Part shown: positions 1 to 8,337 of the stretch, in pieces
Position numbering within the stretch: position 1 is the stretch's first letter
Layout of the letters: each line of letters begins with the position of its first letter
Source of the DNA: Methanobrevibacter millerae
GTDB taxonomy: Archaea; Methanobacteriota; Methanobacteria; Methanobacteriales; Methanobacteriaceae
DNA length: 64,000 nt
Assembly: GCF_001477655.1 (NCBI RefSeq)
Contig: NZ_CP011266.1
Coordinates: 434,001 to 498,000 of the forward strand
Reading direction: 5' to 3'
Program-made: the position numbers and the translations under genes
Notes under the pieces: generated by a model
What the model was told of the DNA's origin: nothing
What the model saw: only the letters and a program-made list of their open reading frames with translations
The model's database searches: none

Positions 1-255
1 AAAGTTGCTAACGTTACAAACGTTGCTGTTGCTGGATCAAACATGACGGGTAATGTGAATGCTAGTGCTGATGTGACTATTGTCAATGGAACAGGCCCTA
101 CTCCGGAGCCAACTCCAGAGCCTACTCCAGATTGCCCTCAAGATGCAAAATCTTCTGCTCATGTTCCTATGGATAGCAAAGCTACTGGTAACCCAATAAT
201 CATATTATTATTGATCATTTTTGCACTTGTTCCTTTAAGAAGACGTAAACAATAA
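1..255 (+). CDS. Adhesin-like surface protein, C-terminal fragment
   Basis: The reading frame is open from base 1 to a TAA at 253-255, so this is the last 84 residues of a gene that begins before the window. The visible part has an Asn/Val/Thr-rich end of a repeat domain, a short Thr-Pro-Glu-Pro stalk (three TPEP-type units), then Lys-Ala-TGNP, about 16 hydrophobic residues and the basic tail LRRRKQ. This is the plan of a wall- or membrane-anchored adhesin-like protein: stalk, sorting motif, membrane span, positive stop-transfer. The same KxTGNP tail ends the protein encoded at 56408-58009. Function beyond surface display cannot be judged from the fragment. Confidence 0.8.
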   Translation, partial: KVANVTNVAVAGSNMTGNVNASADVTIVNGTGPTPEPTPEPTPDCPQDAKSSAHVPMDSKATGNPIIILLLIIFALVPLRRRKQ

Positions 256-269
256 AATTTAACACTAAA

Positions 270-301
270 AGGGTTTTTTAACCCTACTTTTTTTACTTTT
301 T
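270..301 (+). terminator. Hairpin terminator of the adhesin-like gene
   Basis: A perfect 6-bp stem, AGGGTT (270-275) with AACCCT (280-285) around a TTTT loop, is followed by a T-rich run to about 301. It lies 15 bases after the stop codon. Confidence 0.7.
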
Positions 302-577
302 TTATAATTGATTACTGATTTTGATTAACTTGCCATCGTGATGTAGATGTTCTTTAACTAATTTAGTAATTTTCAATTAATATTAATATATCTTGATTGT
401 CGCTTTCATTAAACGAATTACTTTTTAATTATTATTATAGATTATTGATGCTTTAATAAAAATATGACATGTTTTGTTTTCACCAATATTCTTCTTATTT
501 TAGTAAATGTATTATTTAATATATTAGAAAAAACATAATATTTCATAATAATTTTTAATTAATATGGGGTAATAAAA
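302..577. other. AT-rich intergenic region, no gene seen
   Basis: About 275 bases of very AT-rich DNA between the terminator of the upstream surface-protein gene and the TTG start at 578. No convincing reading frame or structured RNA was seen. It must hold the promoter for the plus-strand run starting at 578; several TATA-like tracts (for example around 440-460 and 515-530) make a single choice unsafe. Confidence 0.6.
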
Positions 578-1861
578 TTGAAAGCAATAATTTTAAGTGC
601 AGGTGAAGGCTCAAGAATGAGGCCATTAACACTTACAAAGCCTAAAACTATGTTGCCTGTCGCCGGTAAACCAATTATTCAGTATAACATTGAAGCATTA
701 AAAAATAATGGTATAACAGATATTCTATTAATTGTTAGATATAAGGAAGAGATAGTCAAAGAATATTTTGGTGATGGTTCTGATTTCGGTGTTAACATCA
801 CATATAAAACTCAAAAGGATTTCCTTGGAACTGCTAATGCTATTTCATATGGTGAAGACTTTATTGAAGATAGTTTATTGGTTTTAAATGGGGATATCAT
901 TCTTGATGATGAAATAATTAGTGAAATCATTGAAAAATACGATGATTTAAAGCCAGATACATTGATGGTTTTAACTGAGGTAGAAGATCCTTCTGCTTTT
1001 GGTGTTGTTGAAATAGATGATGGCAACATTAAAAATATTATTGAAAAGCCTAAAAAAGAGGAAGCTCCTAGTAATTTAATAAACACAGGACTTTATGTAT
1101 TCAACAGGGATATTTTTGAAAAAATTGAAAAAACGGAAATATCTGAAAGGGGAGAATACGAAATTACCGATTCCGTATCATTGCAAATTGCTGAAGGTAA
1201 AGAGGTCATTGGTCATAAGACGGATAAGGATTGGATTGATGTTGGAAGGCCATGGGAACTTATTGAAGTAAATGAGGAGCTTATTGGCAATTTAAAAACT
1301 AAGATTAAAGGTAAAGTCGAAAACGGTGCTCATATTCATGGGGAAGTATATTTGGGCGAGGGAAGTGTTATTAAGGCTGGAGTTTACATTGAAGGTAATG
1401 TTTACATTGGTAAAAACTGTGATATAGGTCCTAATTGTTACATCAGAGGTAATACTTATCTTGGTGATAATGTGCATGTTGGTAATGCCGTTGAAATCAA
1501 AAACTCAATCATTATGGAAAATACTAATGTAAGTCACTTGAGTTATGTTGGTGACTCTGTAATTGGATCTAATTGTAACATTGCGGCCGGAACCAATCTT
1601 GCTAACTTACGTTTTGATAATGCTAATATTAAGACAAAAATCAAAGATGCAATGGAAGATAGTGGAAGACGTAAGCTTGGAGCAATTATTGGTGATTCTG
1701 TTAAGACGGGAATTAACTCAAGTTTCTCTCCGGGTGTAAAAATAGGTTCAAATTCAACTATTGGATCAAATGTTTTGTTATATGAGGACTTGCCGTCTGA
1801 TACGAGAGTATTATTAAAGCAAACTCACATTGTTCAGGACAAGAAAAAAGATAAAGATTAA
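578..1861 (+). CDS. glmU: GlmU-like bifunctional sugar-1-phosphate nucleotidylyltransferase/acetyltransferase
   Basis: 427 residues. The N-terminal half is a sugar nucleotidyltransferase with LSAGEGSRMRPLT near residues 7-19, a VLNGDI metal-site motif and an IIEKPK motif. The C-terminal half (from about residue 245) is a left-handed beta helix of hexapeptide repeats, as in archaeal GlmU-type enzymes that make UDP-GlcNAc from GlcN-1-P. The start is TTG, preceded by a GGGGT site at 566-570. GlmM, which supplies GlcN-1-P, is encoded at 5474-6838. It heads a closely spaced plus-strand run. Archaeal homologues vary in sugar specificity (glucose-, glucosamine- or GlcNAc-1-P), so the exact substrate is inferred from family and context. 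Confidence 0.82.
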   Translation: MKAIILSAGEGSRMRPLTLTKPKTMLPVAGKPIIQYNIEALKNNGITDILLIVRYKEEIVKEYFGDGSDFGVNITYKTQKDFLGTANAISYGEDFIEDSLLVLNGDIILDDEIISEIIEKYDDLKPDTLMVLTEVEDPSAFGVVEIDDGNIKNIIEKPKKEEAPSNLINTGLYVFNRDIFEKIEKTEISERGEYEITDSVSLQIAEGKEVIGHKTDKDWIDVGRPWELIEVNEELIGNLKTKIKGKVENGAHIHGEVYLGEGSVIKAGVYIEGNVYIGKNCDIGPNCYIRGNTYLGDNVHVGNAVEIKNSIIMENTNVSHLSYVGDSVIGSNCNIAAGTNLANLRFDNANIKTKIKDAMEDSGRRKLGAIIGDSVKTGINSSFSPGVKIGSNSTIGSNVLLYEDLPSDTRVLLKQTHIVQDKKKDKD

Positions 1862-1879
1862 TTAAAAACTAGTGATATT

Positions 1880-2362
1880 ATGGAAAATAAAAAAGACTCT
1901 ATTGTAATATGCCCTGGTGCTCAAGTGCTTGGTGATGTTGAACTTGGTGAAAATGTTTCTATTTGGCATGGTGCTGTCCTAAGAGGAGACGTAGCATCAA
2001 TCAGAATAGGAAACAATTCTAATGTTCAGGATAATTGTGTTGTTCACTGCTCTAAAGATTATCCTGTTGTAATAAAGGAAAATGTTTCTGTTGGTCATGG
2101 GGCTGTCATTCACGGATGTACTTTGGAAGATAATGTATTGATTGGAATGAATGCTACTGTTTTGAATGGGGCTAAAATAGGAAAAAATTCTATTGTTGGG
2201 GCAGGAGCTGTTGTTAGTGAAGGAAAAGAATTCCCTGAAAACAGTTTGATTTTAGGAGTTCCTGCTAAACTGATTAAAGATGTTTCACCAGAACAAATCA
2301 AACACATCCAAGAGAATGCTGATAATTATGTTAGACTTTCCAAACAGTATAAGGAAGATTAA
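1880..2362 (+). CDS. Gamma-carbonic-anhydrase-like hexapeptide-repeat protein
   Basis: 160 residues, almost entirely left-handed beta helix with a C-terminal helix, the usual size of the YrdA/CaiE/PaaY branch of gamma carbonic anhydrases. The three expected zinc histidines are present: one in VVHCSKD and two in GHGAVIHGC. Cam-type acidic loop residues are not evident, so catalytic carbonic anhydrase activity is possible but unproven; many members of this branch are of unknown role. The gene starts 18 bases after the GlmU-like gene and ends 3 bases before hisC, so it is very likely co-transcribed with both. Confidence 0.75.
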   Translation: MENKKDSIVICPGAQVLGDVELGENVSIWHGAVLRGDVASIRIGNNSNVQDNCVVHCSKDYPVVIKENVSVGHGAVIHGCTLEDNVLIGMNATVLNGAKIGKNSIVGAGAVVSEGKEFPENSLILGVPAKLIKDVSPEQIKHIQENADNYVRLSKQYKED

Positions 2363-2365
2363 ATC

Positions 2366-3466
2366 ATGAAACCAAGACAAATTGTTAGTGATATGGACTC
2401 ATATGTTCCTGGAAGATCACAAGATGAAATTGCTGCAGAATTCGGATTGAAAAAAGAGGATATTATCAAATTGGGATCTAATGAAAATCCTTGGGGTCCG
2501 TCTCCAAAGGCTATTGAAGCTATTAAAAATGAATTGGAATCCATTAACAGATATCCTGAATCACAACTTAAGGAGTTAGTTCATTTAGTTGCCGATTATT
2601 CTGATGTTAAAGATTCTCAGGTCATAATAGGTGGTGACGGAGCTGATGAAATCATTGATGTTTTAGCTAAAACATTCATTGAACCTGGTGATGAATTTAT
2701 AGTGCCTTTGCCTTCTTATATGTATTATGAATATTTATTGCAGCAATATGGCGCTAATCCGGTTTATGCAAAATGGGATTTGGATAAAAATGTTTTGGAT
2801 ATCGATTCAATCTTTGAATGCATTTCTTCTAAAACAAAAATGATTTTCTTGTGCAGCCCAAACAATCCTACAGGAACTTTAATTGAAAAGGCAGATTTGG
2901 TTAAAATAGCCAGTGAAAATCCGGATATCTTGATTGTTATTGATGAAGCATACTTTGAATACTCTGAAGTGACTAATAAGGGTTTGATTGATGAATATGA
3001 TAATATTTTTATTATCAGAACAATGTCCAAGGTTTTGGGTCTTGCGGGAATGAGAATTGGTTATGGTCTTGCATGCGAGGAAATCATTGAATATATGCAT
3101 AGGATTAAACCTGTATTTTCTCTAACAAGACTGTCTTATGTTGCGGCAGTAAATACATTTAAAGATAAGGATTACATTGAAAAATCAATTAAAGACGGGA
3201 TTGAAAGCAGGGATTATTTGATTGATGAATTATCAAAAATAGAATCTCTTAATGTATTTCCTTCCAAATCCAATTTCATTTTGATTGGAGTTAAGGATAC
3301 TGGTTATACTGCAGCGGAAATCACTCGTGAATTCATGAAAAGAGGAATTATTGTGCGGGACTGTACTTCATTTAAAGGTTTGGATGAATATTGGATAAGG
3401 ATTAGTATTTGTACAATGGATGAAAATAAAAGGTTCATTGAAATTGTTCATGAGGTAGTTGACTAA
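2366..3466 (+). CDS. hisC: Histidinol-phosphate aminotransferase
   Basis: 366 residues, full length for HisC. It is a fold-type I PLP enzyme: the [11 protein letters not shown] substrate motif near residue 37, SPNNPTG, a DEAYFEY motif, and the PLP lysine in [13 protein letters not shown] near residue 222. It would transaminate imidazole-acetol phosphate with glutamate in histidine synthesis. Other his genes are not in the window; here hisC lies in a mixed operon. Its TAA stop overlaps the ATG of the next gene by one base (TAATG), which suggests translational coupling. Confidence 0.88.
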   Translation: MKPRQIVSDMDSYVPGRSQDEIAAEFGLKKEDIIKLGSNENPWGPSPKAIEAIKNELESINRYPESQLKELVHLVADYSDVKDSQVIIGGDGADEIIDVLAKTFIEPGDEFIVPLPSYMYYEYLLQQYGANPVYAKWDLDKNVLDIDSIFECISSKTKMIFLCSPNNPTGTLIEKADLVKIASENPDILIVIDEAYFEYSEVTNKGLIDEYDNIFIIRTMSKVLGLAGMRIGYGLACEEIIEYMHRIKPVFSLTRLSYVAAVNTFKDKDYIEKSIKDGIESRDYLIDELSKIESLNVFPSKSNFILIGVKDTGYTAAEITREFMKRGIIVRDCTSFKGLDEYWIRISICTMDENKRFIEIVHEVVD

Positions 3467-4176
3467 TGTATGTGGGTGGAACTTTAATCTCTTCTATTGA
3501 ATTTCATGGAAATATGTCTTTGGTTATTTTCATGTCCAAATGCCCTTTGGCTTGCAGATATTGCCATAATGTGGAATTATTGGAAGATGATACTGAAAAA
3601 ACTTTTGAGGAAATAAAATCTGAAATTGATAATGCTGCTGACTTTATTGATGCTGTTGTATTGTCTGGTGGAGAGCCATTAATGCAATTGGATGCATTGA
3701 TTGAATTGTTTACATATATTAAAAGTATTGGTCTTAAAACCAAATTGGATACCAGTGGAATATATCCTGATAAAATTGAAAAGCTATTGGATTTGGGATT
3801 ATTGGATTTTGTATCTTTGGATGTTAAGGCACCTTTTGAAAAATATCGAAAGGTCACTGGTGCAAATGTGGGTTCACAAGTTAAAAAATCAATGAGGCTT
3901 TTAAATAATGATGATAATGTTCATCTAGAGGTAAGAACTACTTATGTTCCAACCCTTCACACTAAAAAGGATATTTATAATCTAGTAAATGATGTTGAAG
4001 GAGATATTTACACTATTCAGCAATTTAGAAATAAGAATGTTCTAGATCCTGCTTTGGAAAAAGTGGAAGTTCCAAATCCTCATGATTTAAGAAAATTGGC
4101 TGAGCAGATTAAGCCGTTATTTGATGGTGTTGTTAAAGTTAAAACAGGAGAATTTGGGGAGCAAATTATTGAATAA
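3466..4176 (+). CDS. nrdG: Anaerobic ribonucleotide reductase activating protein-like radical SAM enzyme
   Basis: 236 residues. The CPLACRYC motif (Cys26, Cys30, Cys33) is the radical-SAM [4Fe-4S] site, followed by LSGGEPLMQ, the GGE motif that binds SAM. Length and layout match the NrdG/COG1180-related activases that install a glycyl radical on the class III ribonucleotide reductase. The reductase NrdD is not in the window, so the partner is inferred; other activases of this family look alike. The start codon overlaps the hisC stop by one base. Confidence 0.72.
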   Translation: MYVGGTLISSIEFHGNMSLVIFMSKCPLACRYCHNVELLEDDTEKTFEEIKSEIDNAADFIDAVVLSGGEPLMQLDALIELFTYIKSIGLKTKLDTSGIYPDKIEKLLDLGLLDFVSLDVKAPFEKYRKVTGANVGSQVKKSMRLLNNDDNVHLEVRTTYVPTLHTKKDIYNLVNDVEGDIYTIQQFRNKNVLDPALEKVEVPNPHDLRKLAEQIKPLFDGVVKVKTGEFGEQIIE

Positions 4177-4191
4177 TACTGGAGGTTCAAA

Positions 4192-5328
4192 ATGCCAATA
4201 TTATCATTTTCTAGTAATGATATTGATGTAATCACAGGTAAAAAGAGAAGGACTATTCGTAAACTTTGGAAATCTCCTCTTAAAAAAGGTGACCGATTAT
4301 ATTGCTACTGGAATCTAGTTTCAAAGGAAAAAATGAAGATTTTTGAAGCTATTGTCACTGATGTTGAAGACATTTCTTTTGATGATATTATTGGTAATGA
4401 TGAAATTGCACATGATGAAGGTTTTGCAAACTCAGATGAAATGCTGAAAGAGTTTAAAAAAATGTATGGCGGTCGTGTGAATCCATCGGATAAATTCCAA
4501 ATCATTTATTTTGAGAAATTGGATATTGATGATTGGAAAGGAGACAAAATCGATGAGAAATCCATGATCACTAAACGTGCAGATATTCTTTTTGACAGTG
4601 GTAAGTTTGATAAGTCCACAATGTGTTATGATGCAGCTTTAAGAATTGACCCGAATGATGTTTATCTTTTAAATAAGCAGGGGGATAATCTTTCAAGGCT
4701 TGGTCAATTTGATGATGCTATTAAATGTTATGACAGAGCATTGTCAGTTGAACCGGATAATGAATATATATTAAACAATAAAGCTATTGCTCTTTTAAAT
4801 GCAGGTGACTTGGAAGGTGCCCTAAAAGCAAGCACCATTGCTTATAATTATTCTCCAAGCAGTCCTATTGTTTTGTATTGGAGAGGATTTATTTTGGAAG
4901 TCCTGGGTGAATATGATAAGGCATTAAGGGTTTATGATAAACTTATTGTTATCGATGGTGAAAATCCAGAAGTTTGGAATGCTCGGGGAAACCTTTTAAC
5001 GGATATGGGTCGTTTAGAAGAAGCTATTGAATCTTTTGACAAGGCGGTTGAAGTTTGTTTGGATGACTCTGAAATGGATGCCGATGCTATTAATAGGATG
5101 GGTAATGCATATATTGATTTGGGAAAACTGGATGAAGCACTGGAATGTTTTAATACGGCCATTTCCTTAGAAAAAAATAACATTGACTTTTTATTGAATA
5201 AAGGTGTTGTATTGATGGAACTTGGAAAATTTGAAGAGGCTGTAGACAGTTTCAATAAAGTGTTGCTTAGAAGCCCTGACAATGAGGATGCATTTTTCCT
5301 AAAAGAAGAATGTTTGGATAACTTCTAA
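4192..5328 (+). CDS. ASCH-domain protein with tetratricopeptide repeats
   Basis: 378 residues. Residues 1 to about 110 look like an ASCH (PUA-like, RNA-binding fold) domain: a TGKKRRTIRK segment, a KKGDRLYCYW beta hairpin and a conserved acidic/Tyr-Gly region. The rest is about seven TPR units of 34 residues, recognisable by repeats such as FDKSTMCYDAALRIDPND and LGKLDEALECFNTAISLEKN. The fusion suggests an RNA-related domain carried on a protein-interaction scaffold; no specific function is known to me. A clear GGAGG site lies just before ATG 4192, 15 bases after the nrdG-like gene, making it the last gene of the run. Confidence 0.75.
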   Translation: MPILSFSSNDIDVITGKKRRTIRKLWKSPLKKGDRLYCYWNLVSKEKMKIFEAIVTDVEDISFDDIIGNDEIAHDEGFANSDEMLKEFKKMYGGRVNPSDKFQIIYFEKLDIDDWKGDKIDEKSMITKRADILFDSGKFDKSTMCYDAALRIDPNDVYLLNKQGDNLSRLGQFDDAIKCYDRALSVEPDNEYILNNKAIALLNAGDLEGALKASTIAYNYSPSSPIVLYWRGFILEVLGEYDKALRVYDKLIVIDGENPEVWNARGNLLTDMGRLEEAIESFDKAVEVCLDDSEMDADAINRMGNAYIDLGKLDEALECFNTAISLEKNNIDFLLNKGVVLMELGKFEEAVDSFNKVLLRSPDNEDAFFLKEECLDNF

Positions 5329-5435
5329 TGTAGATGTGAACATTTATTTTATTTATTTTTTCTTTTACTTTTGATTTAATTAAAAAAGTAGTTTATTAAA
5401 TTAATAGTTTTTGTAGGTGTGGTCTTTTTTTCATT

Positions 5436-5474
5436 CAAAAAATTAAAAATTATTGAAGTAAAAATTACTTCAAT
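5436..5474 (-). terminator. Hairpin terminator of glmM overlapping its stop codon
   Basis: ATTGAAGTAA (5452-5461) and TTACTTCAAT (5465-5474) form a perfect 10-bp stem with a 3-base loop. Read on the minus strand it is followed by a U-rich tract (complement of 5436-5451). It includes the last bases of the glmM stop codon. Confidence 0.7.
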
Positions 5475-6838
5475 TATTCTTTGTATTTTTTAATTAAACT
5501 GATACCCCATTCAGTCATTTCGTCTGCTTTTTCCTGACTGTCACTTTCAGCGAAACATCTGAATATTGGTTCAGTTCCTGATGGTCTGATAATCACCCAA
5601 CCATCGTCTTTTAGGATTTTAACACCATCAGTTAAGTCTAATTCAAAGTCAGTAGTGGTTTTGATTTCATCAGCTATTTGTGTCATGACTGATTGCTTTT
5701 GATCATCAGGACATTCGATTTTCATTTTACGTGCATAGTATACTGGAAGTTCAGCCACTAATTCGGACAGTGATTTTTTCTCCAATGCTAAAGTCTCTAA
5801 GATTTTAGCTACAGTCATTACTGCATCTCTTCCATAAACAAAGTCTGGGAAAATTAAACCTCCGTTTTCTTCACCACCAAATAATCCTTCTTTTTCATGC
5901 AATTCACGTGCAACAAGTAAGTCTCCAACAGCAGTAGCTATTACTTCACCATTATATTCATCTGCAATATCATAAATTGCCTGGGATGTTGCGACAGTAG
6001 TAACAATGATTCCGCCACCGTTTTCCTTAAGCATTTGTTTTTCAACGAGGGTGAATGTTTTATCTCCTAAAACAAAATTACCTTTTTCATCGATACAGAT
6101 AGTTCTGTCAGCATCTCCGTCATGAGCAATACCAATATCTGCACCTAATTCTTTTACAACAGAAATCAATTCCTGCAAGTTTTCTTCAATAGGCTCAGGG
6201 TCACGACCAGGGAATGATCCGTCTGCTTGGCAGTTTAGAGTTGTTACTTCACATCCTAATTTACGAATTAAATATGGTGCTGTATAAGCCCCTGCACCGC
6301 TTCCACAGTCTACGACTACTTTTAATTTAGCTTCACGAATTGCTTCAGCATCAACTTTGGATATTGCTTCGTCAACATATTCATCAATGATTTTATCGTT
6401 ATGGTAAACTTGACCAATTTCATGCCATTCTGCTCTTTTCGGTTCATTGTCAAAGTATAATTCTTCGATAGCCAAATCCATTTCATCAGGAATTCCAATA
6501 CCGTATTCATCTAAAAATTTAATTCCATTATATTTTGGAGGGTTATGTGAAGCAGTAATCATTACTCCACCATCATAATATTTACGAACAGCATATTGAA
6601 CACCAGGTGTTGGCAGGATTCCTAAATCCACAACATCACAGCCTGATGATAAAAGCCCAGCCTTTACAGCTTCCATTAACATTGGGCTAGAAGTTCTTGT
6701 GTCTCCACCAACTGCAACGGTACCTTGAATTTGAGTTCCATAACATGCAGCAAGTCTTGCAGCAAATTCTGGAGTTAATACATCATTTGCAGTCCTTCTA
6801 ACACCAAAAGTTCCAAATAATCTTTTTTTATCTGACAT
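5474..6838 (-). CDS. glmM: Phosphoglucosamine mutase
   Basis: 454 residues, normal length for the alpha-D-phosphohexomutase family. The phosphoserine loop TASHNPPKYNG places the catalytic serine at residue 97; DGDADR near residue 240 is the metal loop; GEENGG is the sugar-binding loop; RPSGTEP near the C-terminus is the phosphate-binding loop. Archaeal GlmM converts GlcN-6-P to GlcN-1-P, the substrate for the GlmU-like enzyme whose operon converges on this gene. Phosphomannomutase activity is an alternative within the family. An AAGGAATT site precedes the ATG. Confidence 0.85.
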   Translation of the reverse strand: MSDKKRLFGTFGVRRTANDVLTPEFAARLAACYGTQIQGTVAVGGDTRTSSPMLMEAVKAGLLSSGCDVVDLGILPTPGVQYAVRKYYDGGVMITASHNPPKYNGIKFLDEYGIGIPDEMDLAIEELYFDNEPKRAEWHEIGQVYHNDKIIDEYVDEAISKVDAEAIREAKLKVVVDCGSGAGAYTAPYLIRKLGCEVTTLNCQADGSFPGRDPEPIEENLQELISVVKELGADIGIAHDGDADRTICIDEKGNFVLGDKTFTLVEKQMLKENGGGIIVTTVATSQAIYDIADEYNGEVIATAVGDLLVARELHEKEGLFGGEENGGLIFPDFVYGRDAVMTVAKILETLALEKKSLSELVAELPVYYARKMKIECPDDQKQSVMTQIADEIKTTTDFELDLTDGVKILKDDGWVIIRPSGTEPIFRCFAESDSQEKADEMTEWGISLIKKYKE

Positions 6839-6900
6839 TTTAATAATTCCTTATAATCTTAATTAAGTTTAAATTTGGTTTTTTATTAATAAATAACTAT

Positions 6901-7629
6901 TTATTTTATCACCATTTGCATCATGAAAAATGTCAATTTTGAAAATATCTTTTTAAATATTCCTAATTTTATTTCCGGTGCAAAATCATAATTGATTAAT
7001 TCGGTTTCATTCCAATACTCTTTGTCCTTTTCAATTGAATTTTGTGATTTTGCCATTGTTTTCCATACATCAAAAAATATGATATCATTTAATTTTGGAG
7101 AATGGAGTTTTTTAGTTGTTACATCCTTAAAGAATTGTTCTGAGGTTTTGCTGATTTTTGATTCATTGAAGTTTCCATCTCCAATGGCTTGTGCTATAAT
7201 ATATGTTTTATTAAAGCCCCAATGCCTTAATGTCTCATCGATGTATTTAGCCACATCTTTTTGTCCGGCTCCTGCTGATGTAACTACAATCAGTGCTTTT
7301 TTTGTGAAAAATCTTGGTCTGTGATATAGATATGCCGTGTGATCAAATAAATTTTTCAATAATGCAGTCACATTCATTGCATAAACAGGGGAGCTGATAA
7401 TCAGTCCGTCGCATTCGTTTATTTTTTGGATAATTGGATTGATTTTATCAAAATGTGGGCATTTCTCTTCTCCTTTCATAATGCAGTTCTGGCATCCGAT
7501 ACACATTGGAATTTCTTCATTTAGTAAATTAATTTCTTCAAATTCTCCTTCAATGTTGTTTTTGGCTATTTGTATTGCTTTATATGTATTTTGTTTTCTC
7601 GGTGAACCGTTAATAATCAGATATTTCAT
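6901..7629 (-). CDS. NADPH-dependent FMN reductase-family iron-sulfur flavoprotein
   Basis: 242 residues. The N-terminus MKYLIINGSPRKQNT is the flavodoxin-like FMN phosphate loop. The cysteine cluster CIGCQNCIMKGEEKC near residues 43-57 matches the compact cluster of archaeal iron-sulfur flavoproteins. SPVYAMNVTALLKNLFDH is the usual flavin/dimer region. It probably acts as a cytosolic electron-transfer or detoxifying reductase. A lysine/aromatic C-terminal tail beyond the core resembles an amphipathic helix. It lies 33 bases downstream of the TetR gene on the same strand and is probably the regulated target. Confidence 0.78.
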   Translation of the reverse strand: MKYLIINGSPRKQNTYKAIQIAKNNIEGEFEEINLLNEEIPMCIGCQNCIMKGEEKCPHFDKINPIIQKINECDGLIISSPVYAMNVTALLKNLFDHTAYLYHRPRFFTKKALIVVTSAGAGQKDVAKYIDETLRHWGFNKTYIIAQAIGDGNFNESKISKTSEQFFKDVTTKKLHSPKLNDIIFFDVWKTMAKSQNSIEKDKEYWNETELINYDFAPEIKLGIFKKIFSKLTFFMMQMVIK

Positions 7630-7662
7630 TTTTACACTCTCACAATTTTATTGTCTTTTATA

Positions 7663-8277
7663 TTAATCTCTCTTTTTGACTGAATTGTAAATTAATTTCA
7701 TTTGGATTTCGCTTTTTCTTGCAAGTTCCTTTAAAAACTTTTCATCATCTTCAGGATAGTTAATTATCACATGTTCAATTAGTAAGTATAATCCATAATA
7801 ATAGAAAGACTCTGCTAACTGTTTTGAGTTGCAATCTCTTTTAATCAATTCCTTTTCTTTCATCAAATCAAAAAGAGCTATCCATCCATTTATGGCCGCA
7901 TCAACAATTGCAGTTTTTACAAATTTTCTGATTTTTTCATTGTGGTATGTTTCAACAAAAATGATTCTGGTGATTTTCATCATTTTGACATCATTTAATT
8001 TGGATGTATAAAGATCCACACCTGCTTTATAGAAATATTCTAGGCTTTTGTCCAGATTGTCGCTTGCTTGGTTAAGTGGAATTTCATCTTTTGTCATTTC
8101 ATTAATATAATATGCTAAAATCGCATCCAATATTGATTCCTTGCTTTTGTAATGATTATAAATTGAACTTTCCTTTATTCCTACTGCACTGGCAATTTTG
8201 CGTATGGATACTCCATCATATCCGTATTCCGAAAAAAGGGCAATGGATTTTTCAAAAATTTTTTCTTTATTGTTCAT
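7663..8277 (-). CDS. TetR/AcrR-family transcriptional regulator
   Basis: 204 residues from ATG 8277. The N-terminal helix-turn-helix is typical: ALFSEYGYDGVSIRKIA and GIKESSIYNHYKSKESIL. The remaining 140 residues are the ligand-binding helical domain, too variable to name a ligand. A GTG at 8286 would add three residues but lies inside an 18-bp palindrome (8278-8295). ATG 8277 directly follows that palindrome and there is no Shine-Dalgarno site, so a leaderless or very short-leader transcript is likely. The palindrome repeats at 8320-8337, pointing to autoregulation and control of the downstream flavoprotein. TetR proteins are much rarer in archaea than in bacteria, so transfer is possible. 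Confidence 0.87.
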   Translation of the reverse strand: MNNKEKIFEKSIALFSEYGYDGVSIRKIASAVGIKESSIYNHYKSKESILDAILAYYINEMTKDEIPLNQASDNLDKSLEYFYKAGVDLYTSKLNDVKMMKITRIIFVETYHNEKIRKFVKTAIVDAAINGWIALFDLMKEKELIKRDCNSKQLAESFYYYGLYLLIEHVIINYPEDDEKFLKELARKSEIQMKLIYNSVKKRD

Positions 8278-8295
8278 AACTAACACTTGTTAGTT
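8278..8295. promoter_or_regulatory. Candidate TetR operator O1
   Basis: AACTAACA-CT-TGTTAGTT is a perfect 8+8 palindrome with a 2-base centre, immediately upstream of ATG 8277 of the TetR gene. The size and symmetry fit a TetR dimer site. A near copy lies 42 bp further upstream. Confidence 0.75.
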
Positions 8296-8319
8296 TATTA
8301 TAACTTATATCACATATAA
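8296..8319 (-). promoter_or_regulatory. Promoter of the TetR-flavoprotein operon between the two operators
   Basis: On the minus strand this spacer reads as an unbroken run of A/T-rich TATA-like sequence (TTTTATATGTGATATAAG and TTATAATAAA). A TATA box in this place would put transcription start at or next to ATG 8277. A repressor on the flanking operators would block TBP/TFB access. The exact box cannot be chosen by eye. Confidence 0.5.
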
Positions 8320-8337
8320 AACTAACGATTGTTAGTT
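8320..8337. promoter_or_regulatory. Candidate TetR operator O2
   Basis: AACTAACG-AT-TGTTAGTT repeats O1 with one arm mismatch (G for A) and a different centre. It starts exactly 42 bp from O1, four helical turns, so both sites face the same side of the DNA. It overlaps the stop codon (8332-8334) of the upstream OB-fold gene. Confidence 0.72.
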
